DNA of 64,000 nt. Origin: CAIVVT01 sp963757265. GTDB taxonomy: Bacteria; Acidobacteriota; Terriglobia; Bryobacterales; Bryobacteraceae. Where the stretch lies: the NCBI GenBank assembly GCA_963757265.1, contig CAVWRA010000012.1, positions 620,001 to 684,000 on the forward strand, written 5' to 3'. Both the position numbers and the translations under genes were made by a program. Every line of letters starts with the position of its first letter. Position 1 is the stretch's first letter. The notes beneath the pieces were generated by a model, which saw only the letters and a list, made by a program, of their open reading frames with translations, ran no database searches and was not told where the DNA came from. This document shows positions 17,679-26,862 of the stretch, piece after piece.

Positions 17679-19280
17679 ATGCCAGAGTCAGTCGTTTTGA
17701 TCGCCAGCGGGGACCTCCGCCTCTCCGCCAACCAGGAGTGCTGGCCCGCCCAGCGCGAAGTCGAACAGAAGGTGATGGAGACCGTGCGCGGGCTGGGCTT
17801 CGCCATCGAGCGCGGCCATCCCTACGATGAGTCGCAGCGCCACGGCTTCATCCATTCGCAGAAGCACGGCATGGAGGTTTTCCGGCGCATTCCCCCCGCC
17901 GCGCCCCTGATCGTCGTCGAGGCCGTATGGCAATACACGCACCACGTCCTGCCCGGCCTGTCCACCCACCAGGGTCCCATTCTCACCGTCGCCAACTGGA
18001 GCGGCCAGTGGCCCGGACTGGTGGGCATGCTCAACCTCAATGGCTCGCTGACCAAGGCCGGCGTCGCTTACTCCACGCTGTGGTCGGAGCATTTCGACGA
18101 CCCCTTTTTCCTCGACGGCCTGAAGCGTTGGCTGAGCGGCCGCAAGCTGGTCCACGACACCTCCCACGTGCGCCCGCTCGGCTCCTCCAAGCTCTCGCGC
18201 CAGGCCGAAGAGATCGGCTCCTCGCTGGCCCGCAAGCTGCGCCGCGACAAGGCCATCATGGGCATCTTCGACGAGGGCTGCATGGGCATGTACAACGCCA
18301 TCCTTCCGGACGAGCTTCTGCACTCCACCGGCGTCTTCAAGGAGCGTCTCAGCCAGTCCGCCCTGTATGCCGAGATGCTCGCCACTCCCGATAAAGAAGC
18401 CCGCGCCGTCCGCTCCTGGCTCGACGCCAAAGGCCTCCACTTCGTCACCGGCCCCGATCCCGCGGTTGATCTCACCGACGAGCAGATCCTCGGCCAGTGC
18501 AAGATGTACATCGCCGCGCTGCGTATCGCCGACGACTTTGGCTGCTCCACCATCGGCATCCAGTACCAGCAGGGCCTCAAGGACCTCGCGCCGGCCTCCG
18601 ACCTCGTCGAAGGCCTCTTGAACAACGTCGATCGCCCGCCTGTGACCGCGCGCGGTAACGGCCGCGTCCTCTATGCAGGCAAGGCGCTGCCGCACTTCAA
18701 CGAAGTCGACGAGTGCGCCGGCCTCGATGCCCTGGTCACCAACCAGGTGTGGACGCAGCTGGGCTACGATCCCGAAACCACGCTTCACGACGTGCGCTAC
18801 GGCGCGCCCTTCGGCGACGACTTCGTGTGGGTCTTCCAAATCTCCGGCGCCGTCCCGCCGGCCCATATCGCCGGCGGCTACGCCGGCGCCACCAGCCTGC
18901 GCCAGCCCGGCATGTACTTCCCCTTCGGCGGCGGTACGTTGAAGGGCGTCTGCAAGCCCGGTGAAATCGTCTGGAGCCGCGTCTTCGTCGATGCCGGCAT
19001 TCTGCGCGCCGACGTCGGCCGCGCCCGCTCGGTCGAACTCCCCGCCGAGGAAGTCGCCAGCCGCTGGGCCCAGACCACCCCGCAGTGGCCCATGATGAAC
19101 GCCGTCCTGTACGGCGTCACGCGCGACCAGTTCATGGCGCGCCACAAGGCCAACCATATCCAGGTGGCCTACGCGCCGTCGGCCGAAGCAGCCAATAAGG
19201 CGCTGGCGGCCAAGGCGGCGATGTTCCGCGAGCTGGGCATCGACGTGTCGATCTGCGGCGCGAGCCACGGGCTGGAATAG
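17679..19280 (+). CDS. L-fucose/L-arabinose isomerase-family protein
   Basis: The 533-residue protein has the fold pattern of the FucI/AraA superfamily: an N-terminal domain (VLIASGDLRLSANQECWPAQ), a middle segment with FDEGCMGMYNAILPDELL, and a C-terminal domain (GAVPPAHIAGGYAGATSLRQ, then PGMYFPFGGGTLKGVC). It is likely cytoplasmic, since no signal peptide is visible, and probably isomerises or otherwise acts on an aldose. The exact sugar cannot be told. A secreted GH39-like enzyme and a Gfo/Idh/MocA oxidoreductase follow, so it may feed on sugars freed outside the cell. Confidence 0.82.
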   Translation: MPESVVLIASGDLRLSANQECWPAQREVEQKVMETVRGLGFAIERGHPYDESQRHGFIHSQKHGMEVFRRIPPAAPLIVVEAVWQYTHHVLPGLSTHQGPILTVANWSGQWPGLVGMLNLNGSLTKAGVAYSTLWSEHFDDPFFLDGLKRWLSGRKLVHDTSHVRPLGSSKLSRQAEEIGSSLARKLRRDKAIMGIFDEGCMGMYNAILPDELLHSTGVFKERLSQSALYAEMLATPDKEARAVRSWLDAKGLHFVTGPDPAVDLTDEQILGQCKMYIAALRIADDFGCSTIGIQYQQGLKDLAPASDLVEGLLNNVDRPPVTARGNGRVLYAGKALPHFNEVDECAGLDALVTNQVWTQLGYDPETTLHDVRYGAPFGDDFVWVFQISGAVPPAHIAGGYAGATSLRQPGMYFPFGGGTLKGVCKPGEIVWSRVFVDAGILRADVGRARSVELPAEEVASRWAQTTPQWPMMNAVLYGVTRDQFMARHKANHIQVAYAPSAEAANKALAAKAAMFRELGIDVSICGASHGLE

Positions 19281-19393
19281 ACGTTCGTGGACGCTGGGAT
19301 GACACTCGCACGGCAGGAACCCAACCCTGCCGGAACACATCGACTGGGTGGTCCCGCGGGCCGCGGGCAGGGTAGCTGAGCGAAGGAGGAGTT

Positions 19394-20791
19394 GTGCTCT
19401 GTTATTACAAGCTGTTGGCCGTCTTCAGCGCATTCCTGCCGGTCTCCGGCGCGAGCGCGGAACCGGCGCTACGGATCAGCGTGGATGCCGCGCAAGTGAC
19501 GGGCAAGCTCAAGGCGGTCAACGACGTCGAGAATGGGCCACTGTGCGAGCGGGGAATCGTCAACCTATCCAGTTATTACCAGCAGTTGGGCATCCGCAAC
19601 GTCCGCCTGCACGATGTCCCCTGGAATTACGACAACGTGCTCGACATCAACTACGTGTTCCCGAATTGGGAGGCGGATCCCGAGCTTGCAGCGAGCTACG
19701 ATTTCAAGCAGACCGATTTCTACCTGAAAACGATCACGGCGCTGAATATCAATATCATCTTCCGCCTTGGCTATAGCGCTGAGTATAAGACCGCCGTGCG
19801 GCATTCGGCGCCGCCGGTGCCGTTGGAGAAATGGGTCAACATCGTGGTCCATGTTATCCGGCACTATAACCAGGGCTGGGCGAATGGCCACCACATGAAC
19901 ATCCGGTACTGGGAAGTGTGGAACGAACCCGACGGGGATAGCCTGGTTTTCTGGTCGGGCAGCCGGGGCGAGTTCTACCGGCTTTACGAAATGACTGCGC
20001 GGGCGATCAAGGCTCTGGACCCGGCACTGAAGGTTGGCGGTCCCGGGCTGGCGGGCGATCTGAGTTTCCTGGAGGGGATGCTCAAATACTGCCGCGACCG
20101 GCAGGCGCCGCTGGACTTCGCTTCCTGGCATGTCTATACACAGGATCCTCACTGGGTTGCACGGCAAGCGCAGAGTGTTCACGATTTGCTGGCGCAGTAC
20201 GGCTTCGGCAAAGCGGAGAGCATTCTGGACGAGTGGAACTACGGACCCAACGACTGGAAGAAGTTGTTCGTGAATGCGCGGGCGAGCCGGGAGTACTTCG
20301 ACGCGACTCAGGATGAGTTTGGAGCGGCGTTCGACACGACGGTATTCACCGAGTTGCAGGACGTCCCCATCGATATCGCGACTTACTACTCCGGCACGAC
20401 ATTCATGTGGGGATTGTTCACGTCATCCGGAGCGCCGCAAAAGGCGTATTACGCCTTCCTGGCGTTTCACCAGCTTTTGGATTCGCCACACCGGGTGGCG
20501 GTGGAACGCACCCCGACGAAATCCGATATCTCAGCCGTGGCGGGATTGTCGGAAGACAAACACGTCCTTCGCATACTAATGAGTAACCTGAGCCGGGAAA
20601 AGAAGACAGTGACACTGGATGTGAAGAATCTGCCGTGGAACGGCGCGGGACACTACCAAACACAGGTCATCAACCGATCGCGCGATCTGGATGTCGTCTC
20701 CCGAAGTTCGATCACAGGCCCGGCCGTCGCCGTGACCGAGGAACTGGATGGGCCTTCGGTCGCTCTGATCACGGTCCAGGCAGGAAAGTAG
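19394..20791 (+). CDS. GH39-like secreted glycoside hydrolase
   Basis: A signal peptide (residues 1-~22, cleavage near GASAEP) precedes a TIM-barrel typical of family 39 beta-xylosidases/alpha-iduronidases. The acid/base sits in RYWEVWNEPDGD (Glu ~178) and the nucleophile in SILDEWNYGP (Glu ~280). The C-terminal ~90 residues look like a beta-sandwich. The start is a GTG at 19394 behind AAGGAGGA. Total length, 465 residues, fits the family. The substrate is unknown; xylosides are the commonest for the family. Confidence 0.85.
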   Translation: MLCYYKLLAVFSAFLPVSGASAEPALRISVDAAQVTGKLKAVNDVENGPLCERGIVNLSSYYQQLGIRNVRLHDVPWNYDNVLDINYVFPNWEADPELAASYDFKQTDFYLKTITALNINIIFRLGYSAEYKTAVRHSAPPVPLEKWVNIVVHVIRHYNQGWANGHHMNIRYWEVWNEPDGDSLVFWSGSRGEFYRLYEMTARAIKALDPALKVGGPGLAGDLSFLEGMLKYCRDRQAPLDFASWHVYTQDPHWVARQAQSVHDLLAQYGFGKAESILDEWNYGPNDWKKLFVNARASREYFDATQDEFGAAFDTTVFTELQDVPIDIATYYSGTTFMWGLFTSSGAPQKAYYAFLAFHQLLDSPHRVAVERTPTKSDISAVAGLSEDKHVLRILMSNLSREKKTVTLDVKNLPWNGAGHYQTQVINRSRDLDVVSRSSITGPAVAVTEELDGPSVALITVQAGK

Positions 20792-20899
20792 CAGCGGCAT
20801 AGGTTCGCGGCAGCGACGCGCGGATCTTCTTCCGGCGCAACGTCCGCGCCGCTCAGCGCGAACCGCGCCCGGCCTGAGACAATGGCGGGAGACACCACC

Positions 20900-21916
20900 A
20901 TGCGAGTCGGCATCATCGGCACCGGCGCCATCTCCAATATGCACGCCCGCGCGTACCGCAATATCGGCTACCGCGTCACGGCCTGCAACGATATTTCCCG
21001 CGAGGCCGGCGAGCGCTTCGCCGCGCAATGGGGCTGCGAATTCGTCCCTTCCTACGAGGATCTATGCGCCCGTACGGACGTCGATTTCGTTGACGTCTGC
21101 ACCTTCCCCGACTTCCGTCTGCAGGCTGTCGAGGCCGCGGCCCGCAACCACAAAGACATCCAGCTGCAGAAGCCCATCGCGACCAATCTCGCCACGGCGC
21201 GGGAGATCGTCAGGACCGCGCACGCGGCGAGCATCGTGCTCGGAGTGGCCAGCCAACACCGCTTCGACGACTCCACGCGCTTCGTGAAAAAGGCCATCGC
21301 CGATGGCCGCCTGGGCCGCATTCTCCAGGCCGACGCTTACGTGAAATGGTGGCGCAACGAGCAGTACTATTCGCGGCCCATCAAGGGCAGCTGGGCCGTC
21401 GAGGGCGGCGGCGCGCTGATCAATCAGGCCATCCATCAGGTTGACGTCCTGCGCTACCTCGCCGGCGACGTCGACGAACTATTCGGCTACTGGCAACTCG
21501 GCGCGCGCCACAAGATCGAGAGCGAGGACGTCGTTTGCGCGCTCGTGAAATATGTTTGCGGCGCGACCGGCGTCATCCAGGCTTCGACTGCCTTCTGGCC
21601 GGGCTACAGCGAGCGCGTCGAAATCCACGGCACGCGCGGCACGGCGATTTTCACTGGCGACAAGCTGACCTCATGGGATGTAGTCAACGACGCCGGCGAC
21701 CCCGCGCCCGTCGAGAAGGAAGTCATGAGCGGATCTTCCGATCCGATGGCCATCCCGCTCGTGCCCTTCGAGCGCCAGTTCCTCGATTTCGGCGCCGCCT
21801 GCCGCGAGCGGCGCCCGCCGCTGCTCTCAGGCGAGGAGGGCGTGAAGGCGCTGGAGATCGTGCTCGGCGTCTACGAGTCGTGCCGCTCCGGCAAGCCGGT
21901 GAAACTCGGGGCCTGA
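20900..21916 (+). CDS. Gfo/Idh/MocA-family oxidoreductase
   Basis: A Rossmann fold at the N terminus (RVGIIGTGAISNMHARAYRN) binds NAD(P). The family lysine lies in LQKPIATN (usually EKP), and GGGALINQAIHQVDVLRYLA holds the catalytic His. The product is 338 residues from the ATG at 20900, which has GGGAGA upstream; an ATG at 20882 would overlap that site. It probably oxidises or reduces a sugar or cyclitol. It is followed after 13 bases by homoserine kinase. Confidence 0.88.
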   Translation: MRVGIIGTGAISNMHARAYRNIGYRVTACNDISREAGERFAAQWGCEFVPSYEDLCARTDVDFVDVCTFPDFRLQAVEAAARNHKDIQLQKPIATNLATAREIVRTAHAASIVLGVASQHRFDDSTRFVKKAIADGRLGRILQADAYVKWWRNEQYYSRPIKGSWAVEGGGALINQAIHQVDVLRYLAGDVDELFGYWQLGARHKIESEDVVCALVKYVCGATGVIQASTAFWPGYSERVEIHGTRGTAIFTGDKLTSWDVVNDAGDPAPVEKEVMSGSSDPMAIPLVPFERQFLDFGAACRERRPPLLSGEEGVKALEIVLGVYESCRSGKPVKLGA

Positions 21917-21929
21917 ACCGGAATCGACC

Positions 21930-22835
21930 ATGAGCTGGACGGAAATTCGCGTCCCCGCCACCAGCGCCAACCTCGGCCCGGGCTTCGACGCCCTGGGCAT
22001 GGCGCTCAGCCTGTACCTCGACGTGCGCTTCCGCCCCGCCGCAAAGCTCATCATCCGCACCGCTGGACGCGACGTCGATCTGATGCCGCTCACGGCCGAC
22101 AATCTCATCTGGCAGACCGCCCTGGCCGTGGCCGAGCACACCGGCCGGCCGATGCCCGGCGTGGAGATCGACGTCCATAACGACATCCCCATCGGCAAGG
22201 GGCTGGGCTCGAGCGCCGCGGCGCTTCTGGCCGGCGTCATTCTGGCCGACGAAATCCTGGGCCTGGAGTGGAGCCGCGACCGCATCCTGGACGAGGCGGC
22301 GCGCATCGAGGGCCATCCCGACAACGTTTCGGCCGCCGTGCTCGGCTCCATCGTCGCCAGCGCCATCGACAGCGACGGCGTCACGCGCGCGGTGCGCATG
22401 CAGCTTCCGGCACGCTACGGCGTCGCCATCGTCGTCCCGGACTTCGTCCTGCCGACCGCCGAGGCCCGCGCCGTCCTGCCGGCCACTTACTCGCGCGCCG
22501 ACGTGGTGTTCAACATCCAACGCTCTGCGCTGCTCATCGCCGCCATGCTCACTCAGACTACCGACGCCTTCCACGCCGCGCTCGAGGACCGTCTGCATCA
22601 GCCCTATCGCGAACACCTGGTGCCGGGTCTGAGCGAGATGCTGCGCCTGCGCATGCCCGGTCTTTTGGGCGCCGCGCTGTCCGGCGCCGGCCCGTCGGTG
22701 CTGGTCTTTTATGAACGCGGATCCGAGGGCGTCGTCGAGCGCTTCCGCGCACTCTTCGCGCAACACGGCCACGCCAGCGAGATCCTTACTTCCCACATTC
22801 CCGACCACGGTTACGACATCCTGCGCGGGCTATAG
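21930..22835 (+). CDS. thrB: Homoserine kinase
   Basis: The 301-residue GHMP kinase begins VPATSANLGPGFDALGMALS, the ThrB signature, with the ATP-binding loop DIPIGKGLGSSAAALLAG at ~88-105, EGHPDNVSAAVLGS at ~129-142 and the C-terminal SGAGPSVLVF. It phosphorylates homoserine in threonine synthesis in the cytoplasm. No other threonine gene is adjacent, so it appears to ride with the upstream oxidoreductase gene (13-base gap) rather than a thr operon. Confidence 0.95.
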   Translation: MSWTEIRVPATSANLGPGFDALGMALSLYLDVRFRPAAKLIIRTAGRDVDLMPLTADNLIWQTALAVAEHTGRPMPGVEIDVHNDIPIGKGLGSSAAALLAGVILADEILGLEWSRDRILDEAARIEGHPDNVSAAVLGSIVASAIDSDGVTRAVRMQLPARYGVAIVVPDFVLPTAEARAVLPATYSRADVVFNIQRSALLIAAMLTQTTDAFHAALEDRLHQPYREHLVPGLSEMLRLRMPGLLGAALSGAGPSVLVFYERGSEGVVERFRALFAQHGHASEILTSHIPDHGYDILRGL

Positions 22836-22928
22836 CCGCGAGTGTTAGTGTGGGGAACACGCCGGCGGCGCGCCGGACATCCGGATAACTCAAGTCAGGA
22901 TTCGAGGCCAATCATGAGGGGTTCTTTG

Positions 22929-24731
22929 ATGAATCGGTTCTTGGCGGCGCCGCTGGCGCTCATTCTTACCTGCTTCTGTCTTCCTGCCGCCAACGCGCCG
23001 GGGTATAAGAATTTCGGCGTCGCGGTCTACGTCCGCGCCTACGAAGTGCGCGAGATGAAGGACCTGAAGCTGCTCGAGGCCCGCTGGAGCGCGATTGAAA
23101 AGCAGATCAAGGTCTCCAAGGTTTATCTCGAGGTCCATCGCGACGGCATCATTCCGGACGAGGAAGCGCTCGCCACGGCCAAGAAGTTTTTCGCCGATCG
23201 CGGTATCCAGACCTCGGGCGGCATCGCCACCGTGGCCGCCGAGCGCAACCGTTTCCAGACCTTCTGCTACATCGATCCGGCGGAGCGCGCGAAATTCAAA
23301 CAGATCGTGGAATACGCCGCCAGGCATTTCGACGAGGTCATCCTCGACGATTTCTTCTTCACGAGCTGCAAGTCGGAGGCCGCCATCCAGGCCAAGGGCG
23401 ACAAGAGCTGGACGCGGTACCGCCTGGACCTGATGGAAGACGTTGCGAAGAACCTGGTCGTGGCCCCGGCGCGGGCCGTCAATCCCAAAGTCAAGCTGAT
23501 CATCAAGTACCCCAACTGGTACGAGCATTATCAATACCTCGGCTACAACGTCGAGGCCGAGCCCAAGCTGTTCGACAAGGTCTACACCGGTACCGAGACG
23601 CGCGACGCCGTCTACTCCAACCAGCACCTGCAGCCCTACCTGGGCTACGACCTGGTGCGCTGGCTCGACAACGTCAAGCCCGGCGCCAACGGCGGCGGCT
23701 GGGTCGATCCCGGTGGCGCGCGCACGCTCAACCGCTACGCCGAGCAACTTGCCATCACGCTTTTCGCCAAGGCGCCTGAGATCACGCTTTTCGACTACCG
23801 CTCGCTGCTTGAGCCGATCCGCCAGGAGGACGGCAGCGTCGTGCCGGCGACCGAGATCGGCCGCGTGGCGGGCTACACCTTCGAACAAGTGGATGGATTC
23901 ATCGGCAAGCTGGGGCATCCGGTGGGCGTGAAAAGCTACAAGCCGTTTCACTCCTCGGGCGAGGATTTCCTGCACGACTACCTCGGCATGGCGGGCATAC
24001 CGATCGACATGGTCTCCGAGTACCCGGCCGACGCCAAGGTGATCCTGCTCACCGAGACCGCCAAGTTCGATCCCGGCATCGTGGCCAAGATCAAGCAGAG
24101 CGTGTCCTCGGGCAAGGTCGTCGTCATCACCTCGGGCCTGCTGCGCGCGCTGCAAGGCAAGGGCATCGAGGACATCGCCGAGGTCGAGTGCACCGACCGC
24201 AAAGCCGCCGTCCACGACTTCCTGAGCTTCTTCACGCCGCTCAAAGGCAACGCCGACATCCTGGTGCCGCAGATCCGCTATCCCACCAACGACGCCTGGG
24301 AGGTGGTCTCCGGCCTCTCGCAGGGCAACGGCTACCCGATCCTGCTGCAGGCGGGCTACGGCGCCGGCTCGCTCTATGTCTTGACGATTCCCGACAACAC
24401 AGCCGACCTCTACAACCTGCCGGCGGAGGCGCTGAACCCGATCCGCGAAGCGCTCTCACGCGAGCTGCCGGTGCGGCTGGAGGGTCCGCCGCAGGTGAGC
24501 CTGTATGTCTACGACAACAACACGTTCATCGTGCAGTCGTTTCTCGACCACTTCGCCGCGCTGCGCATCGTCGCCGACAGGAAGTTCGCGAAGCTGAACG
24601 ACCTCAAGTCCGGCGGCGGCGGTTTCTTCCCGCAACAGCCCCCGCAGATCCGTGGCAACAGCGCGGTGTTCGACATCTTCGTCGGCCCGAACAACTATCG
24701 CGTCTTCCAACTGGAAGAAGTGAAGAAATAG
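22929..24731 (+). CDS. Secreted protein of unknown function, probable TIM-barrel glycosidase-like
   Basis: A signal peptide (MNRFLAAPLALILTCFCLPA, cleavage near ANA) is followed by about 575 residues. The first half has alternating strand/helix segments and buried acidic loops (KVYLEVHRDGIIPDEE, FDEVILDDFFFTSCKSE, KVKLIIKYPNWYEHY), like a (beta/alpha)8 hydrolase. The C-terminal part resembles a glutamine-amidotransferase-like or beta-sandwich accessory region (DAKVILLTETAKFDPGIVAK). I do not recognise a named family. The start at 22929 follows AGGGG by eight bases; an ATG at 22914 lies before that site. The carbohydrate enzymes nearby suggest glycan use. Confidence 0.7.
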   Translation: MNRFLAAPLALILTCFCLPAANAPGYKNFGVAVYVRAYEVREMKDLKLLEARWSAIEKQIKVSKVYLEVHRDGIIPDEEALATAKKFFADRGIQTSGGIATVAAERNRFQTFCYIDPAERAKFKQIVEYAARHFDEVILDDFFFTSCKSEAAIQAKGDKSWTRYRLDLMEDVAKNLVVAPARAVNPKVKLIIKYPNWYEHYQYLGYNVEAEPKLFDKVYTGTETRDAVYSNQHLQPYLGYDLVRWLDNVKPGANGGGWVDPGGARTLNRYAEQLAITLFAKAPEITLFDYRSLLEPIRQEDGSVVPATEIGRVAGYTFEQVDGFIGKLGHPVGVKSYKPFHSSGEDFLHDYLGMAGIPIDMVSEYPADAKVILLTETAKFDPGIVAKIKQSVSSGKVVVITSGLLRALQGKGIEDIAEVECTDRKAAVHDFLSFFTPLKGNADILVPQIRYPTNDAWEVVSGLSQGNGYPILLQAGYGAGSLYVLTIPDNTADLYNLPAEALNPIREALSRELPVRLEGPPQVSLYVYDNNTFIVQSFLDHFAALRIVADRKFAKLNDLKSGGGGFFPQQPPQIRGNSAVFDIFVGPNNYRVFQLEEVKK

Positions 24732-24763
24732 CCGCGTGAGTAATTCCAGGCCTGACTGTCAGC

Positions 24764-25834
24764 TCACTTACGGTTCAGCTGCTGCACGAAGAAGTCCGCC
24801 ATGAGGTGGTTGGCCTCGATGGCTTCGGGCATCGTCGGATCGTACCAAAAGGCGTGCAACAGGGCGTCGTAAACGATCAGCCGCGCGTCGACGCCAGCGA
24901 GCAGGTAGGCGCGGTGCAAATTGACGGTCCCGGAGAGCAGCAGGTCGCGCCCGCTGGTGACGAACAGCGTCGGCGGCAGGCCGTGCAGGTCGGAGTAGAT
25001 CGGTGACAGCACCGGGTCGCGCGGGTCGGTCGCGCCGGCGTATTCCGAATCGCGAGGTCCCGGCGCGGGGGGATCCAGATGCCCCGAGAGGCCGCGCAGG
25101 CCATACATCGCCAGCGAGTCGCCGTTGCGGGCGAAGTCGCCAAAGCCGCTGAAGATGCCCAGCGCGGCGGGCATCGGAACTCCAAGCTGCTTCAGCCGCG
25201 CGGCCACCTGCCCGGTCAGGATGGCGCCGGCCGAAGTGCCGTAGATCACGACGTGGCGCGGCTGGTGGGTCTTCAGCAGTTCCTTGTAAACGGCGACGGC
25301 GTCGTCCACCGCGGCAGGGAATTTGTGCTCCGGCGCGAGGCGGTAGAGCACGGCGACCACCTTGATCTTGCTGTAGCAGGCGATCGGGATCGACTCGGTG
25401 AATGAGCCCGAATCGGCGTTGAAGCCGCCGCCGTGCAGGTTCATCAGCACCTTGTCGTTATTGGCCGCGGGCATGCCTTCCGGAGTGACGATGCGCACCG
25501 GGACGCCGGCGATCTGGTCCTCGACCAGCGTGTTGGGGCAGATCCTAGTCCATTCGACGCGCGCCCGCGCGGTGTATGCGTCGGTGCTCCTGCGGCGCTC
25601 CTCCAGCGACTGCGGCGGGCCCTGGTCGGGCTGCTGGCGGGCCAGCACTTTCTGCGCCTCGGGGCTGATCGTCGGGGGGAGAGGAACCACGCGCGTGACG
25701 TGCGCCGTGCCGTCGGCGTCGATGTAACTTGTGTCGCGCATGGGCGCTTCGGCGGCGGTGGTCGGCTTGGGCTGCTGCGCGAAAATGAGCGCGGAAGCAA
25801 ACAACGACGCGGCGAGAAGGACGCTGAGTCTCAT
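24764..25834 (-). CDS. Secreted alpha/beta-hydrolase (HSL-type esterase)
   Basis: The signal peptide MRLSVLLAASLFASALIFAQ is followed by a hormone-sensitive-lipase-type fold. NLHGGGFN (residues ~132-139) is the oxyanion hole, YGTSAGA has the nucleophile Ser ~201, SGRDLLL holds the catalytic Asp ~297 and LLHAFW the His ~327. The product of 356 residues should cleave short-chain esters in the periplasm or outside. It converges on the upstream plus-strand gene and stands alone. Confidence 0.88.
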   Translation of the reverse strand: MRLSVLLAASLFASALIFAQQPKPTTAAEAPMRDTSYIDADGTAHVTRVVPLPPTISPEAQKVLARQQPDQGPPQSLEERRRSTDAYTARARVEWTRICPNTLVEDQIAGVPVRIVTPEGMPAANNDKVLMNLHGGGFNADSGSFTESIPIACYSKIKVVAVLYRLAPEHKFPAAVDDAVAVYKELLKTHQPRHVVIYGTSAGAILTGQVAARLKQLGVPMPAALGIFSGFGDFARNGDSLAMYGLRGLSGHLDPPAPGPRDSEYAGATDPRDPVLSPIYSDLHGLPPTLFVTSGRDLLLSGTVNLHRAYLLAGVDARLIVYDALLHAFWYDPTMPEAIEANHLMADFFVQQLNRK

Positions 25835-25978
25835 GGAATCGATCCTTCGATGGCGAGCGATTTCCGGCGCACAAGGGCACGGCCGGAGGAAGAACCTCTT
25901 CACGATATCAGAGCGCCGCCGGCGCTCCCGGCGGCGAATCCCGCGAATCCGCGCCAGGCTTCGGGCACAATAGGAACT

Positions 25979-26815
25979 ATGGTCGTGGAGATCAGCGGCG
26001 TCAACCTGCACCTGGCTCATCCGGACGAGATGCCCGTGGAGTGGGTCGGCCAGGACGAGGTGATGCGCCAACTGCTGGCGGCGTGGCTGGTGGTGGACGA
26101 GCGCGACATGCCGATGAACCCGCGGCTGATCGGCAAGCCGGGCGTCGGCAAGACCACGCTCGCCTACGCCGCGGGCCGCCGGCTGGGGCGCGAGGTCTAC
26201 GTGATGCAGGCGACGGTGGACACGCGGCCCGAGGACCTGATCGTCCAGCCGGTGATCGACGGTCCGCGCTCGCTGCGCTACGTGGCTTCGCCGGTGGTGT
26301 CGGCGATGCTGAGGGGCGGCGTGGCGATCCTGGACGAGGGCAACCGCATGTCCGAAAAAAGCTGGGCCAGCCTGGCCCCGCTGCTGGACGCGCGGCGCTA
26401 TGTTGAATCGCTCGTCGCGGGTATCAAGATCAAGGCCCACCCGGAGTTCCGGCTGGTGGCGACGATGAACGACGACGCCTCGACCTTCGACCTGCCCGAA
26501 TATATCCACTCGCGGCTGCAGCCGCAGATTCTGATCGACTTCCCGGAACGCGAGGAGGAGCTCGCCATCCTGCGCGAGAACCTGCCCTTCGCCGACAACG
26601 AATTGCTGGAATACGTGACCGATTTTCTACAGCTGGCCCACGGCGCCGACGAGCGCTACACCGTGCGCGACGGCATCAACGTGGCGCGCTACTCCATCAA
26701 GCTGATGTCCGGCATGCCGGAGGCGCGCGAGCGCGCGGGCTGGAAGCCGCCGGTGGAGTTCGCCGTGCGGCAGACGCTGGGCGAGGAAGCGCTGCGCTAC
26801 TTGCGGCTGGTGTAA
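25979..26815 (+). CDS. MoxR-type AAA+ ATPase
   Basis: The 278-residue protein has Walker A GKPGVGKTTL (~52-61), Walker B GGVAILDEGNRMSEK (~112-126), the sensor-1 region RLVATMNDDASTFDLPEYIH (~160-180) and an arginine-finger region after SRLQPQILIDFPERE. This is the MoxR/dynein-related class that remodels protein complexes. The partner of MoxR proteins is usually a von Willebrand A protein. Here the next gene, 47 bases downstream, is an unrelated-looking 620-residue protein, so the pair may be a variant of that system. Confidence 0.88.
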   Translation: MVVEISGVNLHLAHPDEMPVEWVGQDEVMRQLLAAWLVVDERDMPMNPRLIGKPGVGKTTLAYAAGRRLGREVYVMQATVDTRPEDLIVQPVIDGPRSLRYVASPVVSAMLRGGVAILDEGNRMSEKSWASLAPLLDARRYVESLVAGIKIKAHPEFRLVATMNDDASTFDLPEYIHSRLQPQILIDFPEREEELAILRENLPFADNELLEYVTDFLQLAHGADERYTVRDGINVARYSIKLMSGMPEARERAGWKPPVEFAVRQTLGEEALRYLRLV

Positions 26816-26862
26816 GCCTTGAGGCGCGGGGGTGCGGAGGATGAGATCGGAAGGGCGCCGCG

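Noticed and set aside
17688..19340. Long minus-strand frame opposite the isomerase
   Set aside because: Antisense shadow of a GC-rich gene with no start signal or domain.
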